Numbered from the stretch's first letter, positions 18,552-27,919 are shown. The stretch: 59,260 nucleotides of DNA from Pseudoflavonifractor phocaeensis (GCF_021531375.1 NZ_JADYTU010000011.1:1-59260); one strand, 5' to 3'. Notes: a model not told the origin generated them from the letters alone. Program-made: numbers and translations.

Positions 18552-19392
18552 TCATGGCACCTCCTCCCAGACGGCAGAGATGCTTCTCTTTCGCCTTGGC
18601 TTCAAATTCTTTATAGGTCGCGTTCCGGGCGATCACTTCGTCAAAGTCCACCTTGTGGCCGTCAAAGTCAGGGCCGTCCACGCAGGCAAACTTCACCTCG
18701 CCGCCCACGGTGAGCCGGCAGCAGCCGCACATGCCGGTGCCGTCGATCATGATGGGGTTCATGCTGACCGTGGTGGGGATGTTATACTTCTCGGTGAGCT
18801 TACAGGCAAACTTCATCATCATCAAGGGGCCGATGGCAAAGACGTGGTCAAACTTGACCCCGCTGGCGATCAGCTCCTCCAGCTTGCCGGTGACAAAGCC
18901 GTGGTAGCCGTAAGTACCGTCGTCGGTGCAGATATGCAGGTCGGTGCAGGCGTGGGACATCTCTTCCTCCAGGATGACGATGTCGCGGGTCTTAAAGCCG
19001 CCGATCAGGTCCACCTGGTTGCCCGCCTCGTGAAGGGCGCGGGCCACGGGCAGAGCAATGGCGCAGCCCAGGCCGCCGCCCAGAACAGCCACACGGCCCA
19101 GATTCTCCACCTCAGTGGGGACGCCCAGAGGGCCCACGAAATCGTGGAGGCAATCGCCCTCGTTGAGCTGGTCCAGCGCCAGGGTGGTACCGCCAATCTT
19201 CTGATAGATCACGGTGACCAGTCCATCCGCCGCGCTGGAGATGGTCAGAGGAATCCGTTCTCCCTCTTCATCCACGCGCAGAATGATGAACTGTCCTGCC
19301 TTGGCCTTGGCGGCCACCAGAGGCGCGTACACCGAGATCTGACCGATCTCCGGTGTCAGCGTCTTTTTCTTTGCGATCTGATACTTCTTCAC
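18544..19392 (-). CDS. nfnA: ferredoxin:NADP+ reductase subunit alpha, NfnA/SudB-like
   Basis: A 282-residue FAD/NAD-binding reductase of the dihydroorotate dehydrogenase electron-transfer (PyrK-like) group. It has the FAD-binding RIPLTIS motif, the nucleotide-binding LGGGLGCAIALP, and a C-terminal 2Fe-2S site in GTGMCGCCRLTV with a further cysteine in KFACVDGP. The start is a GTG with AGGAGG 7 nt upstream; the ATG seven codons earlier lacks a site. With the overlapping downstream gene it forms the two-subunit enzyme, so both are made from one transcript. Confidence 0.9.
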   Translation of the reverse strand: MKKYQIAKKKTLTPEIGQISVYAPLVAAKAKAGQFIILRVDEEGERIPLTISSAADGLVTVIYQKIGGTTLALDQLNEGDCLHDFVGPLGVPTEVENLGRVAVLGGGLGCAIALPVARALHEAGNQVDLIGGFKTRDIVILEEEMSHACTDLHICTDDGTYGYHGFVTGKLEELIASGVKFDHVFAIGPLMMMKFACKLTEKYNIPTTVSMNPIMIDGTGMCGCCRLTVGGEVKFACVDGPDFDGHKVDFDEVIARNATYKEFEAKAKEKHLCRLGGGAMNG

Positions 19393-19488
19393 TGCTGATC
19401 CTCCTCGTAACATGTATTGCCGGATCTATCCCGGCACCCCTTTGATCCATTTTAAATAGAACGCAGACATGCCGCGCAGATCATGATC

Positions 19489-21435
19489 TTACCGGCCGAA
19501 CCGCCGGCGGCGGTATCCTCCGCCATAGCGGCGGCGCCGCTGCCGCCGGACCAGAGCCCGGACCACCAGCACCACTGCCAGCACCGCCAGAGCCAGCACC
19601 AGCACAGTTACCAGGGTAATCCAGTTGGGATGCTTCAACAGCTGGATGGGGCTCCAGCTGTGGCTGACGGTCTTTCTGCCGTCCGTCCGGGCGTAATGAG
19701 CGGACAACCCCTCTGAGCCGAAGGACTGGAGATAAGCCGCCAGAGCGTACCACTCCTTGATCTCGTTGCCGTTCTTATCCCGAAGGATACATTGGTCAAA
19801 ATCGGTAACAGGGCTCCCGTCGGCCATTTTGGGCTCCAGGGACAGCAGGCCCAAGGACTTGCTCTTCACTGTGCCCAGCATCTGGGCGGAGTACATCCCG
19901 GTGACCACCCGGTAGAGCTGGCTATCATTGATTTGGGTAGAGGTTTTCTCTGTCCATCCGTTTTCGTAGGAAGGCCCCTCCAGCGCAGCGTCCATCACAC
20001 GGTTGAAGAACATCCGGTTGACATTGAAGGAATACGGCATTCCGGACATGTAGAGCTGGGCGGCGGGCATGATGGGGGTCACCGAGGCGTCCACCTCGGC
20101 GGCGGCCTTCAACTCCTTGCCGGTGAGGTAGACTTCCACCAGGGGAAAACCGGAGGTGCCGTCGCTGCCCACCCCCATGGACAGCACATCAAAGGCCATG
20201 GAGGTGGTGATATCCCCCGCCGGGAGATCGGCGCGGAGCACGCCGTCGGCGGTGACCGCCACGGTGGGCACGTCGGTTGTGTTGGCGGCCAACGTTCTGG
20301 CCGCCCAGTGGAAGGCGTCCGCCACCAGCTCACCCAGGGCGTTGCCCTCCTGAACGCCGGACTCCGGCGTCTTCAAATCAAATCCGCTGGTGGTCAGCAC
20401 CTGGTCATAGGTCAGGCCGTACCGGGCCAGATAGCCCGAGCCCACCTGGCTCTTCCACCCCTCCACCAGAGCGGCGATCTCCGGGTCCTCGGGCAAGGTC
20501 TCGTCGATGGGGATGAGCCGGTAGTCGGCGAGGGTCTTGGTCCCGTCCTCCCCCCAGGTCAGGGTAATGGACCCCAGGTTTTCACAGTAGGGCCCGGAGG
20601 AGACAATATAGGTATCCCCCACCACCAGGGGCTGCGTCAACGTGGTGTGGGTGTGGCCGGAAACGATCAGGTCGATGCCCTCCACCTGTTCAGCCAGCTG
20701 TTCGTCCTCAGACAGCTTCTTTTTCTCGTTGGTCCCGCTGTGGGACAGGCAGATGATGAACTGGGCCCCCTGCTCTTTTAGGGCGTCCACGCACCGCTGG
20801 GCCCCTTCCGCCCGGTCCCCCAGGGCAAAGCCGGAGGTAGGGGCACAGTCGTGGGAGTCCTCCCCCATCAGGCCGAAGATACCGTAGGTGACGCCGCCCC
20901 GCTCCAGCAGCATATAATCCTTCACGCCGTAGGCGGCCATGGCCCGCTGAATATCCAGCTGGTCCGGGTCATCGGCGGAGGGACGGTAATTGGCCATCAG
21001 GAGGTCTGGCACCTTGTCGCCGCTGAGGACAGCGGCCCGCAGCATCTGGGCAAAGCCCACACCCCTGTGGTCAAACTCGTGGTTGCCCACGGTGGCCGCG
21101 TCATAGCCCATGGCGCCCATGGTACGCAGCTCGGCGGCCTGGGTGGTGTACAGGGTCTGGATCAGAGAACCGATGGAAAAATCGCCCCCGTCCAGCACCA
21201 GGGCGTCTGGATGCCCGGCCCGTTCCCGGTCAAGGGCTGTCTTTAACCGGGCATAGCCCCCCGACTCTCCCCCGTCTTCCGTCTGCTGGGGCAAGAAGTG
21301 GGAATGGAGGTCGTGGGTGAACAGGACGGTGGTCTCATAGGTCTGGGCCGCCCCTTCCGCCCCGGCGGCGGGAATCATCAGGACCAGCAAGGCCACAGCC
21401 ATCAGGAAACTGGAAATACGGCGCAGGCGCTTCAA
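19489..21435 (-). CDS. cell-surface 5'-nucleotidase/2',3'-cyclic phosphodiesterase family protein
   Basis: A 648-residue exported metallophosphatase. Residues 1-26 are a signal peptide ending AGAEG. The calcineurin-like domain follows, with FTHDLHSHF (residues 39-47), DGGDFS, GNHEFDHRG and SGHTHTTL as metal ligands, then the C-terminal 5'-nucleotidase domain with the NRMFFNRVMDAA region. The end has one membrane helix (about residues 608-630) and an Arg/Gly-rich cytoplasmic tail, an anchor used instead of LPxTG. The start is a TTG, chosen because AAAGGATG lies before it. Probable role: nucleotide scavenging outside the cell. Confidence 0.88.
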   Translation of the reverse strand: MKRLRRISSFLMAVALLVLMIPAAGAEGAAQTYETTVLFTHDLHSHFLPQQTEDGGESGGYARLKTALDRERAGHPDALVLDGGDFSIGSLIQTLYTTQAAELRTMGAMGYDAATVGNHEFDHRGVGFAQMLRAAVLSGDKVPDLLMANYRPSADDPDQLDIQRAMAAYGVKDYMLLERGGVTYGIFGLMGEDSHDCAPTSGFALGDRAEGAQRCVDALKEQGAQFIICLSHSGTNEKKKLSEDEQLAEQVEGIDLIVSGHTHTTLTQPLVVGDTYIVSSGPYCENLGSITLTWGEDGTKTLADYRLIPIDETLPEDPEIAALVEGWKSQVGSGYLARYGLTYDQVLTTSGFDLKTPESGVQEGNALGELVADAFHWAARTLAANTTDVPTVAVTADGVLRADLPAGDITTSMAFDVLSMGVGSDGTSGFPLVEVYLTGKELKAAAEVDASVTPIMPAAQLYMSGMPYSFNVNRMFFNRVMDAALEGPSYENGWTEKTSTQINDSQLYRVVTGMYSAQMLGTVKSKSLGLLSLEPKMADGSPVTDFDQCILRDKNGNEIKEWYALAAYLQSFGSEGLSAHYARTDGRKTVSHSWSPIQLLKHPNWITLVTVLVLALAVLAVVLVVRALVRRQRRRRYGGGYRRRRFGR

Positions 21436-21569
21436 GGGACACCCATCCTTTCTCACTGTCATTTTGCCATAAAACCGCGTCACAAAATAATCCTATCGTG
21501 CCGAAAAATTGTCGGATAATCGCTTTTCGCTAAAGCGCTGTTGTATGAAAGAGACCCTCAGGCTCCCTT

Positions 21570-22571
21570 TTAACAGATCACGTCGTGCTGGACCGGGCGG
21601 TAAAACAGCTCCCGGACCTGCTCAGGCCGGTTGGTCTGTCCCAGCACCCACATCAATTTGGTAGCGGCGGCCTCCAGAGTCATATTGTAGGCCTCCATCA
21701 GCTGAAACTTCTCTTTCACCTGCTGGCCTACCTGGTACACCGCCATGTCGCTGCCCTCATAGGGCACCTGGGTCATCATCACGATGGTCTTTCCCGCCTC
21801 CAGCCACTCTTCCATAGCTTGGGCAAAGGCGCCTCCGCTGCCGCCGGGCAGTCCACCCACGCCGAAGGACTGGAGGATCACCGCCTGATAACTGTTTTTC
21901 AGCTGACGCAGGGCCTCCGCACCCATGCCCGGGATCAGGGTCAGCAGCAGCACCCGGTCCTCCATGCTGCTGTAAAAAACCGGCTCCGCCCCGTAAGCGT
22001 AGGCGGTGGGCGCCAGATAGCGGATCAGCTTTCCGTCCCGGATCACCGCGGCCTCGGGGTAGTCCACACTGGAAAAGGCATTGAAGCTCTTGGTCCGCTC
22101 CTTCCGGGCCCGGGTGCCCAAGATCACCTTGCCGTCAAAGACCAGACTCACGTCATGGGAATCCCGGTCACAGGCATAGAGAAAGCTGTTATACAGGTTC
22201 ATCCGGGCGTCGGTGTCGTGGAGGCAGATGGACTTCTGAGAGCCGGTAATGACGATGGGCTTTGGGGAATCCTGGATCAGATAGGACAAAGCAGCGGCCG
22301 TATAGGCCATGGTATCGGTGCCGTGGGTCAAAACGAAGCCGTCGTACTCTCCGTAACGCGCCCGGATGGCGGCGGCCATCTCCAGCCAGTGGGAGGGCCC
22401 GATATTGGTGCTGTCCAGGTTCATCAGCTGGATGGCCTCCACCCTGCACAGCTCTCCCACCGCCGGGACATATCCCAACAGTTCTTCCGAGGTGATGGCG
22501 GGGCTCAGCCCGTGGCCGCTCTCTTTGGAGGCAATGGTGCCCCCTGTGGCCAGCATCAGGATGCGTCTCAT
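21570..22571 (-). CDS. ansA: L-asparaginase, type I
   Basis: Hydrolyses asparagine to aspartate and ammonia. It has 333 residues, no signal peptide, and both catalytic threonine motifs: TGGTIAS with Thr12 and HGTDTM with Thr85-Asp86. Length and lack of export signal favour the cytoplasmic, low-affinity AnsA type. The ribosome binding site is AGGGAGG. It follows rfbA, but a terminator lies between them. Confidence 0.93.
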   Translation of the reverse strand: MRRILMLATGGTIASKESGHGLSPAITSEELLGYVPAVGELCRVEAIQLMNLDSTNIGPSHWLEMAAAIRARYGEYDGFVLTHGTDTMAYTAAALSYLIQDSPKPIVITGSQKSICLHDTDARMNLYNSFLYACDRDSHDVSLVFDGKVILGTRARKERTKSFNAFSSVDYPEAAVIRDGKLIRYLAPTAYAYGAEPVFYSSMEDRVLLLTLIPGMGAEALRQLKNSYQAVILQSFGVGGLPGGSGGAFAQAMEEWLEAGKTIVMMTQVPYEGSDMAVYQVGQQVKEKFQLMEAYNMTLEAAATKLMWVLGQTNRPEQVRELFYRPVQHDVIC

Positions 22572-22606
22572 GGGACTGTCCTCCCTTTTGGCTGGATTTT
22601 GCTCAA

Positions 22607-22632
22607 AAAAGGGGCTGTCTCCAGCCCCTTTT
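22607..22632 (-). terminator. rfbA terminator
   Basis: A stem AAAAGGGGCT/AGCCCCTTTT with a 6-nt loop. On the minus strand the T-run TTTTTT ends the structure, 18 bp after the rfbA stop codon. Confidence 0.85.
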
Positions 22633-22650
22633 CAGTTCAGTCTTCTTCCT

Positions 22651-23508
22651 TTACAGACATTGCAGATATTTGCCGTACAAGGTCATGCCCAGCTCCGTTC
22701 CGATGGCGTGGACCTTCTCCTCGGAGATCCAGCCCTCGTACAGGCCCAGTTCCTCCAGACAGCCCACATAGCGGCCGGTGGTATCCTGGATGTGCTTGAT
22801 GGTCTGGCCCGCCTCCAGCAGGCTGTCGGCGGTGCCGGCGTCCAGCCAGGTAAAGTTTCTCTCCAAGGGGATGACCTGGAGCTGGCCCCGGCGGAGGTAT
22901 TCCAGATTCACATCGGTGATCTCCAACTCCCCCCGGGCGGAGGGCTTCAGGTTCCGGGCGATCTCCATGACCTGATGGTCATAGAAATACAGGCCGGGAA
23001 TGATGTAGTTGGATTTGGGATAGCGGGGTTTCTCTTCAATGGAGATGGCCCGGCCGTCCTTGTCAAATTCCACCACGCCGAAGGGTCTGGGGTCCTCGAC
23101 CCAATAGCCAAAGACGGTGGCCCCCCGGTCGTTGGCCGCCGCCCGCTTCAGGGTGGCGCCCAAGGTGGGGGCATAGAAGATATTATCTCCCAAAACCAGG
23201 CACACCCGGTCATCGCCCACAAATTCCTGGCCGATGAGCAGGGCGTCGGCGATGCCGCGGGCCACGGGCTGCTCGGCATAGGAGATATTCAGCCCGAACT
23301 GCTCCCCCCTGCCCAGCAGGGCGGCAAAGGTGTCCGTCTCTCCAGGGGGCACGATGACGAGGATGTCGGAGATGCCTGCCTGCATCAGAATGGCGATGGG
23401 GTAATAAATCAGAGGCTTGTCATAGACCGGAAGCAGCGGCTTGCACACCGGTTTTGTCATGGGGTACAAACGGGTGCCCTTTCCCGCTGCTAAAACGATT
23501 CCTTTCAT
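22651..23508 (-). CDS. rfbA: glucose-1-phosphate thymidylyltransferase
   Basis: Makes dTDP-glucose from glucose-1-phosphate and dTTP, the first step to dTDP-rhamnose. 285 residues. The nucleotidyltransferase signature GKGTRLYPMTKPVCKP is at residues 9-24, followed by the usual YDKPLIYYPI and LVLGDNIFY; late residues give FTWLDAGT. The site is AGGAGGAG. No rfbB, rfbC or rfbD lies nearby and a terminator follows directly, so it is a stand-alone gene. A lysine replaces the more common serine in the first GxGTR motif. Confidence 0.92.
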   Translation of the reverse strand: MKGIVLAAGKGTRLYPMTKPVCKPLLPVYDKPLIYYPIAILMQAGISDILVIVPPGETDTFAALLGRGEQFGLNISYAEQPVARGIADALLIGQEFVGDDRVCLVLGDNIFYAPTLGATLKRAAANDRGATVFGYWVEDPRPFGVVEFDKDGRAISIEEKPRYPKSNYIIPGLYFYDHQVMEIARNLKPSARGELEITDVNLEYLRRGQLQVIPLERNFTWLDAGTADSLLEAGQTIKHIQDTTGRYVGCLEELGLYEGWISEEKVHAIGTELGMTLYGKYLQCL

Positions 23509-23725
23509 ACGCTCCTCCTGTCATTTTATCGGCACAAACTCTGGCTTCCATCCATGTACCGGCCCAAAATGTACCGGGGGCCGTGTCCGGTCCACACATC
23601 ATCGCTTCGCTGTGATTGTACCATGCTCTGCCAAAGTTTACAAGGTCCTTCTTTCATTTGCAAACAACTTTGCGCTTCTCTTTTGTCCGGATACATGGCC
23701 CGGAGGCCTGGAAATATAAGGAGAA

Positions 23726-23752
23726 AGCCTGCGGCGCCAGACGCCGCAGGCT
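23726..23752 (-). terminator. gltX terminator
   Basis: An 11-bp stem AGCCTGCGGCG/CGCCGCAGGCT with a 5-nt loop. On the minus strand it is followed by TTTCTCCTT, a weak T-run. It lies 34 bp after the gltX stop codon. The rest of the 277-bp gap to rfbA shows no gene. Confidence 0.7.
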
Positions 23753-23786
23753 CTATCTATTCTTTTGAAACTGAAATTTTTTCCAA

Positions 23787-25277
23787 TCAGGCCTTCAGTT
23801 TTTCCAGACCCAGCTTGAGGCGGCGGACCGTCTCTTCCCGGCCCAGGATCTGGCAGATCTCCACGGCGCCCCCCGGGGTCACCGCCTTGCCAGCGGCGGC
23901 GATGCGAACCGGCCACATCAGGGTGGCGTTCTTGACCTCAAGCTGAGCCGCCAGAGCGATCAGGCCGTCGTGGATGGCCTCCTGGCTCCAGTCGGACAGC
24001 CCCTCCAGCATGGGGATGGCCGCCTCCAGCATGGTCTTGCACACCTCGGGATTGGTCTTGGACTTCTTGTTGGTGAACAGGTCCAGACCGTACTCCGGCA
24101 GGGTCTGGAAGAAGTCCACCTTCTCGGGGATGTCGGTGAGCTTCTCGCACCGGGCCTGGAGCAGGGCGGCGATGGCGGATACAGACAGGCTTTCATCCTT
24201 TACAACGCTTCTGATATAAGGCTCGGCAACCTTTGCAAACTCCTCAGGGGCCATAGCCCGCAGATACAGGGCGTTGAAGTGGGTCAGCTTCTCGATGTCG
24301 AAGATGGCGGGGGACTTGGACAGCCCGGCCAGATCGAAGGCCTTGGCCAGCTCCTCCAGCGAGAACACCTCCTGCTCGGCCAGCTCTCCCCGGGGGGACC
24401 AGCCCAGCAGGGCCACATAGTTCAAGATCGCCTCGGTCAGGAAGCCCTGGGCCTTCAGATCCTCGTAGGAGGGGTCGCCGTGGCGCTTGGACATCTTGTT
24501 CTGGGCGTCCCGCATAACGGGAGAGCAGTGGACATAGGTGGGGACCTCCCAGCCGAAGGCCCGGTACAGCAGATCGTACTTGGGGGCGGAGGACAGGTAC
24601 TCGCTTCCCCGGACCACATGGGTAATGCCCATCAGGTGGTCATCGATAACGTTGGCGAAGTTATAGGTGGGCATCCCGTCCCGCTTGATGAGCACCTGGT
24701 CATCCAGAGTGTCGTTGTCCACGGTGATGTCCCCGAAAATGGCGTCGTGGAAGGTGGTGGAGCCCTCGGCGGGGATCTTCTGGCGGATGACATAGGGCTC
24801 GCCGGCATCCACTCTGGCCTGGGCCTCGGCCAGGGGCAGGTCCCGGCAGGGGTCGGCGGAGCGGTTGAAGTCGCCGGAGTCCTCCTCCGACTCGCTCTTC
24901 TCGCAGAAGCAGTAGTAGGCGTGGCCCTTCTCCACCAGAAGGCGGGCGTACTTGCCATAAGTGTCCCGGCGCTGGGACTGGATATAGGGAGCCACGGGGC
25001 CTCCCACGTCGGGGCCCTCGTCGTGGTCCAGTTTACACTCGGCCAAGGTGCGGTAGATCACATCGGTGGCGCCCTCCACCAGCCGTCCCTGGTCCGTGTC
25101 CTCGATACGCAGGATGAAAGTTCCCCCCGCGTTCCGGGCGATGAGCCAGGTGTACAGCGCGGTGCGCAGGTTGCCCACATGCATATAGCCGGTGGGAGAG
25201 GGAGCGAAGCGGGTGCGGACCTTCCCCTTGGGGATCTTGGCCTCCATCTCCTCAAAATACTTCATATCCAGTGCCAT
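23787..25277 (-). CDS. gltX: glutamyl-tRNA synthetase
   Basis: Charges tRNA(Glu), and probably tRNA(Gln) as in most Clostridia. 496 residues, class I, with the HIGH-type motif PSPTGYMHVGN at residues 27-36 and KMSKR at 261-265. The C-terminal anticodon-binding helices complete the usual length. The second ATG (25277) is chosen because GGAGG is 7 nt upstream of it but only 1 nt from the first. It is transcribed from its own promoter; the 60-nt leader is too short for a T-box. Confidence 0.96.
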   Translation of the reverse strand: MALDMKYFEEMEAKIPKGKVRTRFAPSPTGYMHVGNLRTALYTWLIARNAGGTFILRIEDTDQGRLVEGATDVIYRTLAECKLDHDEGPDVGGPVAPYIQSQRRDTYGKYARLLVEKGHAYYCFCEKSESEEDSGDFNRSADPCRDLPLAEAQARVDAGEPYVIRQKIPAEGSTTFHDAIFGDITVDNDTLDDQVLIKRDGMPTYNFANVIDDHLMGITHVVRGSEYLSSAPKYDLLYRAFGWEVPTYVHCSPVMRDAQNKMSKRHGDPSYEDLKAQGFLTEAILNYVALLGWSPRGELAEQEVFSLEELAKAFDLAGLSKSPAIFDIEKLTHFNALYLRAMAPEEFAKVAEPYIRSVVKDESLSVSAIAALLQARCEKLTDIPEKVDFFQTLPEYGLDLFTNKKSKTNPEVCKTMLEAAIPMLEGLSDWSQEAIHDGLIALAAQLEVKNATLMWPVRIAAAGKAVTPGGAVEICQILGREETVRRLKLGLEKLKA

Positions 25278-25335
25278 GTCCATTCCTCCGTCACGGCGGC
25301 GGGGCCGCCGGTATTCTCGTTTGTCAGCGACTCAT

Positions 25336-25364
25336 ATTATATTGGATTTTTCCCGCTTTGACAA
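25336..25364 (-). promoter_or_regulatory. sigma-A promoter of gltX
   Basis: On the minus strand TTGTCA (25359-25364) and TATAAT (25336-25341) are 17 bp apart. A near-consensus promoter about 58 bp before the gltX start. Confidence 0.85.
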
Positions 25365-25473
25365 GGGGCGTTTCGTACGCTCCCCGGACGGCGTCCCTTG
25401 GGTGGTGCATACTATGCTTCTCCCCTCACATACTATGCCCCTCCTCTTTTATCCAATTTTAATGTGGCCGCCG

Positions 25474-25502
25474 TTGCTTTTTCCCCGGAAATGGGCTATT
25501 CT
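25474..25502 (+). promoter_or_regulatory. promoter of the 582-aa membrane protein gene
   Basis: TTGCTT (25474-25479) and TATTCT (25497-25502) with a 17-bp spacer, 45 bp before the TTG start. Confidence 0.6.
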
Positions 25503-25546
25503 ATATGGTGTTACATCCACAACCAATGCTGAAAAGGAGAATTGCT

Positions 25547-27295
25547 TTGAGCGACACAACATCTTCCGTCCGCAAGCCCAGAGGGCGGTTTGGACGCACC
25601 CTGCTCAGTCTGGTCATCACCGCCCTGGTGGGATTCGTCTATTTCTATGTCTCTCTGCCCGCGCTGAACTTCCACACCGGCGACTTTTACAGCTTTTTGG
25701 GTCTGCTGTGCGTGGTCTATCTGATCTGCGTGTTCCTGCTGTCCGGGGCGCCCCATGACAACGTGATCCGCACCCCAAAGGAGAAGCTGAGGGAGTGGCT
25801 GCGCTTCGTCAAGAGCCGCTGCCTGCCCGTGGGCATCCTCTTTGCGGCGGTGGTGCTGGTGGCCGTCGTGGGCCAGATCATCTCTCTGCCCATCTTCCGG
25901 GCCGCCGCTTACCGGGATCTGCTCACTGTTCAGACCGGCGACTTTTCCACCGACGTGGCTCAGATCTCCTTCAACGAGATCCCCACCCTGGACCGGAAGT
26001 CCGCCGAGTTCCTGGGGGACCGCCAGATGGGCACCCTCAGCGACATGGTCAGCCAGTTTGAGTACTCCAACGACTCCACCCAGATCAACTACCAGGGCCG
26101 GCCCGTCCGGGTGGCCCCCATCGCCTACGCCGACCTCGTCAAGTGGTTCACCAACCGGGGCGGCGGTCTGCCCGCCTATGTGGTGGTGGACATGGTAACC
26201 CAGGAGGCCACGGTGGTCCGCCTCCAGGAGGGGATAAAGTACTCCTTCTCCGAGCCCCTGAACCGAAACATCCTGCGCCACCTGCGCTTCCAGTACCCCA
26301 CCATGATGTTCGCCACGCCTGAGTTCGAGATCGACGAGGCCGGTCATCCCTGGTGGATCGCCCCCCGGGTGGTCCGGACCATCGGCCTGTTCGGCGGTAC
26401 CGACATCCAGGGCGCGGTGCTGGTGGACGCCGTCACCGGCGAGAGCCAGTACTATGAGCAGGTCCCCACCTGGGTGGACACCCTGTACGTCCCCGAGCTC
26501 ATCATGCAGCAGTATGACTACCACGGCACCCTGGTCCACGGCTTCCTCAATTCCATCTTCGGCCAGCGGGACGTGACCAAGACTACCGACGGCTACAACT
26601 ACATCGCCATGAACGACGATGTGTACGTCTACACCGGCGTCACCTCCGCCAACGCTGACCAGTCCAACCTGGGCTTCCTGCTGTGCAACATGCGGACCAA
26701 GGAGACCCACTTCTACACAGCCCCCGGCGCCACCGAAGCCGCCGCCCGGGCCTCCGCCGAGGGCGTGGTCCAGGATCTGGGCTATATCTCCACCTTCCCC
26801 CTGCTGCTGAACATCGCCGGGGAGCCCACCTACTTTATCCCCCTGCTGGACGCCACCAACCTGGTCAAGAGCTACGCCATGGTCAACGTGGCCCAGTACC
26901 AGCTCGTGGCCACGGGCAGCACTGTCTCCTCCTGCGAGCAGGCCTATATCAAGATGCTCTCGGACAAGGGCATCACCACCCCCGAGGAGCTGCCCCAGAC
27001 CCAGGCCAGCGGCAGAGTTGCCGATATCCGCACCGCCGTGCTGGATGGCAATACCTACTACTTCCTGCGCCTGGAGGGCGAGTCGGTCTTCTACTCCCTC
27101 TCCGCCGCCCAGAACCGGGAGGTGGTCACGCTGAACGTGGGCGACCAGGTCACCATCGACCACGCCGTCCCCGCCGAGGGCTCGGAGAGCGCCATTCTGG
27201 ATGGCTATACTCTGACCATCGTCAAGCGGGCCTTGTCCCCTGTCGTGACCGAGCCGGTCCACATCTCGGAATTGCAGGACTCCGCTGACACGTAG
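25547..27295 (+). CDS. large membrane protein with extracytoplasmic domain, unknown
   Basis: A 582-residue protein I cannot assign. A basic N-terminus is followed by three membrane helices at about residues 16-38, 46-65 and 92-115, then an extracytoplasmic region of about 460 residues. That region is rich in tyrosine, threonine and aspartate and has two PepSY-like stretches, VVVDMVTQEATVVRL and GAVLVDAVTGESQYY. The last 90 residues look like a separate small beta domain. The start is a TTG preceded by AAAAGGAG at 7 nt. It is monocistronic with its own promoter and a strong terminator. A cell-envelope role is likely but only inferred. Confidence 0.75.
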   Translation: MSDTTSSVRKPRGRFGRTLLSLVITALVGFVYFYVSLPALNFHTGDFYSFLGLLCVVYLICVFLLSGAPHDNVIRTPKEKLREWLRFVKSRCLPVGILFAAVVLVAVVGQIISLPIFRAAAYRDLLTVQTGDFSTDVAQISFNEIPTLDRKSAEFLGDRQMGTLSDMVSQFEYSNDSTQINYQGRPVRVAPIAYADLVKWFTNRGGGLPAYVVVDMVTQEATVVRLQEGIKYSFSEPLNRNILRHLRFQYPTMMFATPEFEIDEAGHPWWIAPRVVRTIGLFGGTDIQGAVLVDAVTGESQYYEQVPTWVDTLYVPELIMQQYDYHGTLVHGFLNSIFGQRDVTKTTDGYNYIAMNDDVYVYTGVTSANADQSNLGFLLCNMRTKETHFYTAPGATEAAARASAEGVVQDLGYISTFPLLLNIAGEPTYFIPLLDATNLVKSYAMVNVAQYQLVATGSTVSSCEQAYIKMLSDKGITTPEELPQTQASGRVADIRTAVLDGNTYYFLRLEGESVFYSLSAAQNREVVTLNVGDQVTIDHAVPAEGSESAILDGYTLTIVKRALSPVVTEPVHISELQDSADT

Positions 27296-27344
27296 GCTGA
27301 GGTTCCGGCCTTAGGCTGAACCGCACAGAACTCGATTTCATAAG

Positions 27345-27383
27345 AACAGGACTATCCGCATTGTGCGGATAGTCCTGTTTTTT
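27345..27383 (+). terminator. strong terminator after the 582-aa gene
   Basis: A perfect 16-bp stem (27345-27360 with 27364-27379), loop TTG, ending in TTTTTT on the plus strand. It lies 50 bp after the stop codon. Confidence 0.9.
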
Positions 27384-27386
27384 GAT

Positions 27387-27597
27387 GCGGGCGGCCACAT
27401 GGGGCCGCCCCTACAGGGCCGTTCGTATCCCTAGGGTACGGGGCCACAAGCCGCCCCTACGGCAGATCTGCATTGACATCATGACGCGACCCATCTCGTA
27501 GGGGCCGGCGTCCCCGACGGCCCGGTGAGGACAACGGGCCCAACGGTTTTAGAACGCAACGGCACTGGCGTAGGTGCGCGTCGTGATGCGCACCTAC
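27387..27597. repeat. cluster of three REP-like palindromes
   Basis: Most of the gap between the 582-aa gene and the GIY-YIG gene is repeat sequence. It has a GGGCGGCC palindrome ending CCCCTAC (27387-27414), a GTAGGGGCCGGCGTCCCC/GACGGCCC module (27498-27523) like that in copy A, and a perfect 10-bp inverted repeat GTAGGTGCGC/GCGCACCTAC (27570-27579, 27588-27597). All three share GTAG or CTAC at an end. The third overlaps the stop codon of the GIY-YIG gene. Confidence 0.7.
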
Positions 27598-27854
27598 ATT
27601 GCTCCGTCCCGCCAGCTTTCGCACAATGCGCTTTTCCGCTCCCGGGGCAGCTTTTTGATTTGGAACTCCCGGCGCAGGGCGCTGCTTTTATCGGGCTGTT
27701 CCTCGGTATAAACCAGCTCCAGAGGTCCCCGGCCCCGGGTGTATTTGGCCCCTTTCCCGCTCCGGTGGGCGGCCAAACGGCGCTCCACATCGTCAGTCAT
27801 GCCGGTGTACAGGGTCCCGTCCCCACAGCGGAGCATATAAACGTACCAGGCCAC
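27594..27854 (-). CDS. GIY-YIG nuclease superfamily protein (YhbQ-like)
   Basis: An 86-residue single-domain GIY-YIG protein. The VYMLRC strand and LYTGMT at residues 4-18 stand for the GIY and YIG motifs, R25-R26 follows, and the conserved glutamate is in the region REFQIKKLPR. Single-domain members of this length (UPF0213/YhbQ type) are common and have poorly defined roles in DNA repair or are inactive. The start is a GTG with AGGAG 8 nt upstream. Its 3' end runs into the repeat cluster. Confidence 0.88.
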   Translation of the reverse strand: MAWYVYMLRCGDGTLYTGMTDDVERRLAAHRSGKGAKYTRGRGPLELVYTEEQPDKSSALRREFQIKKLPRERKSALCESWRDGAM

Positions 27855-27919
27855 GGCATCATCTCCTCACTGCTGCATTATTGTAGCACATTTTAAGCGG
27901 AAATCCCAGGAACATTTTA

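Noticed and set aside
25278-25335. T-box riboswitch before gltX (and before trpS at 27949-28013)
   Set aside because: The leaders are only about 60 nt and show no T-box AGGGTGGNACCGCG-like core.
25408-25447. Tandem direct repeat around CATACTATGC before the 582-aa gene
   Set aside because: Only two imperfect copies of about 20 bp; too little to call an array or operator.
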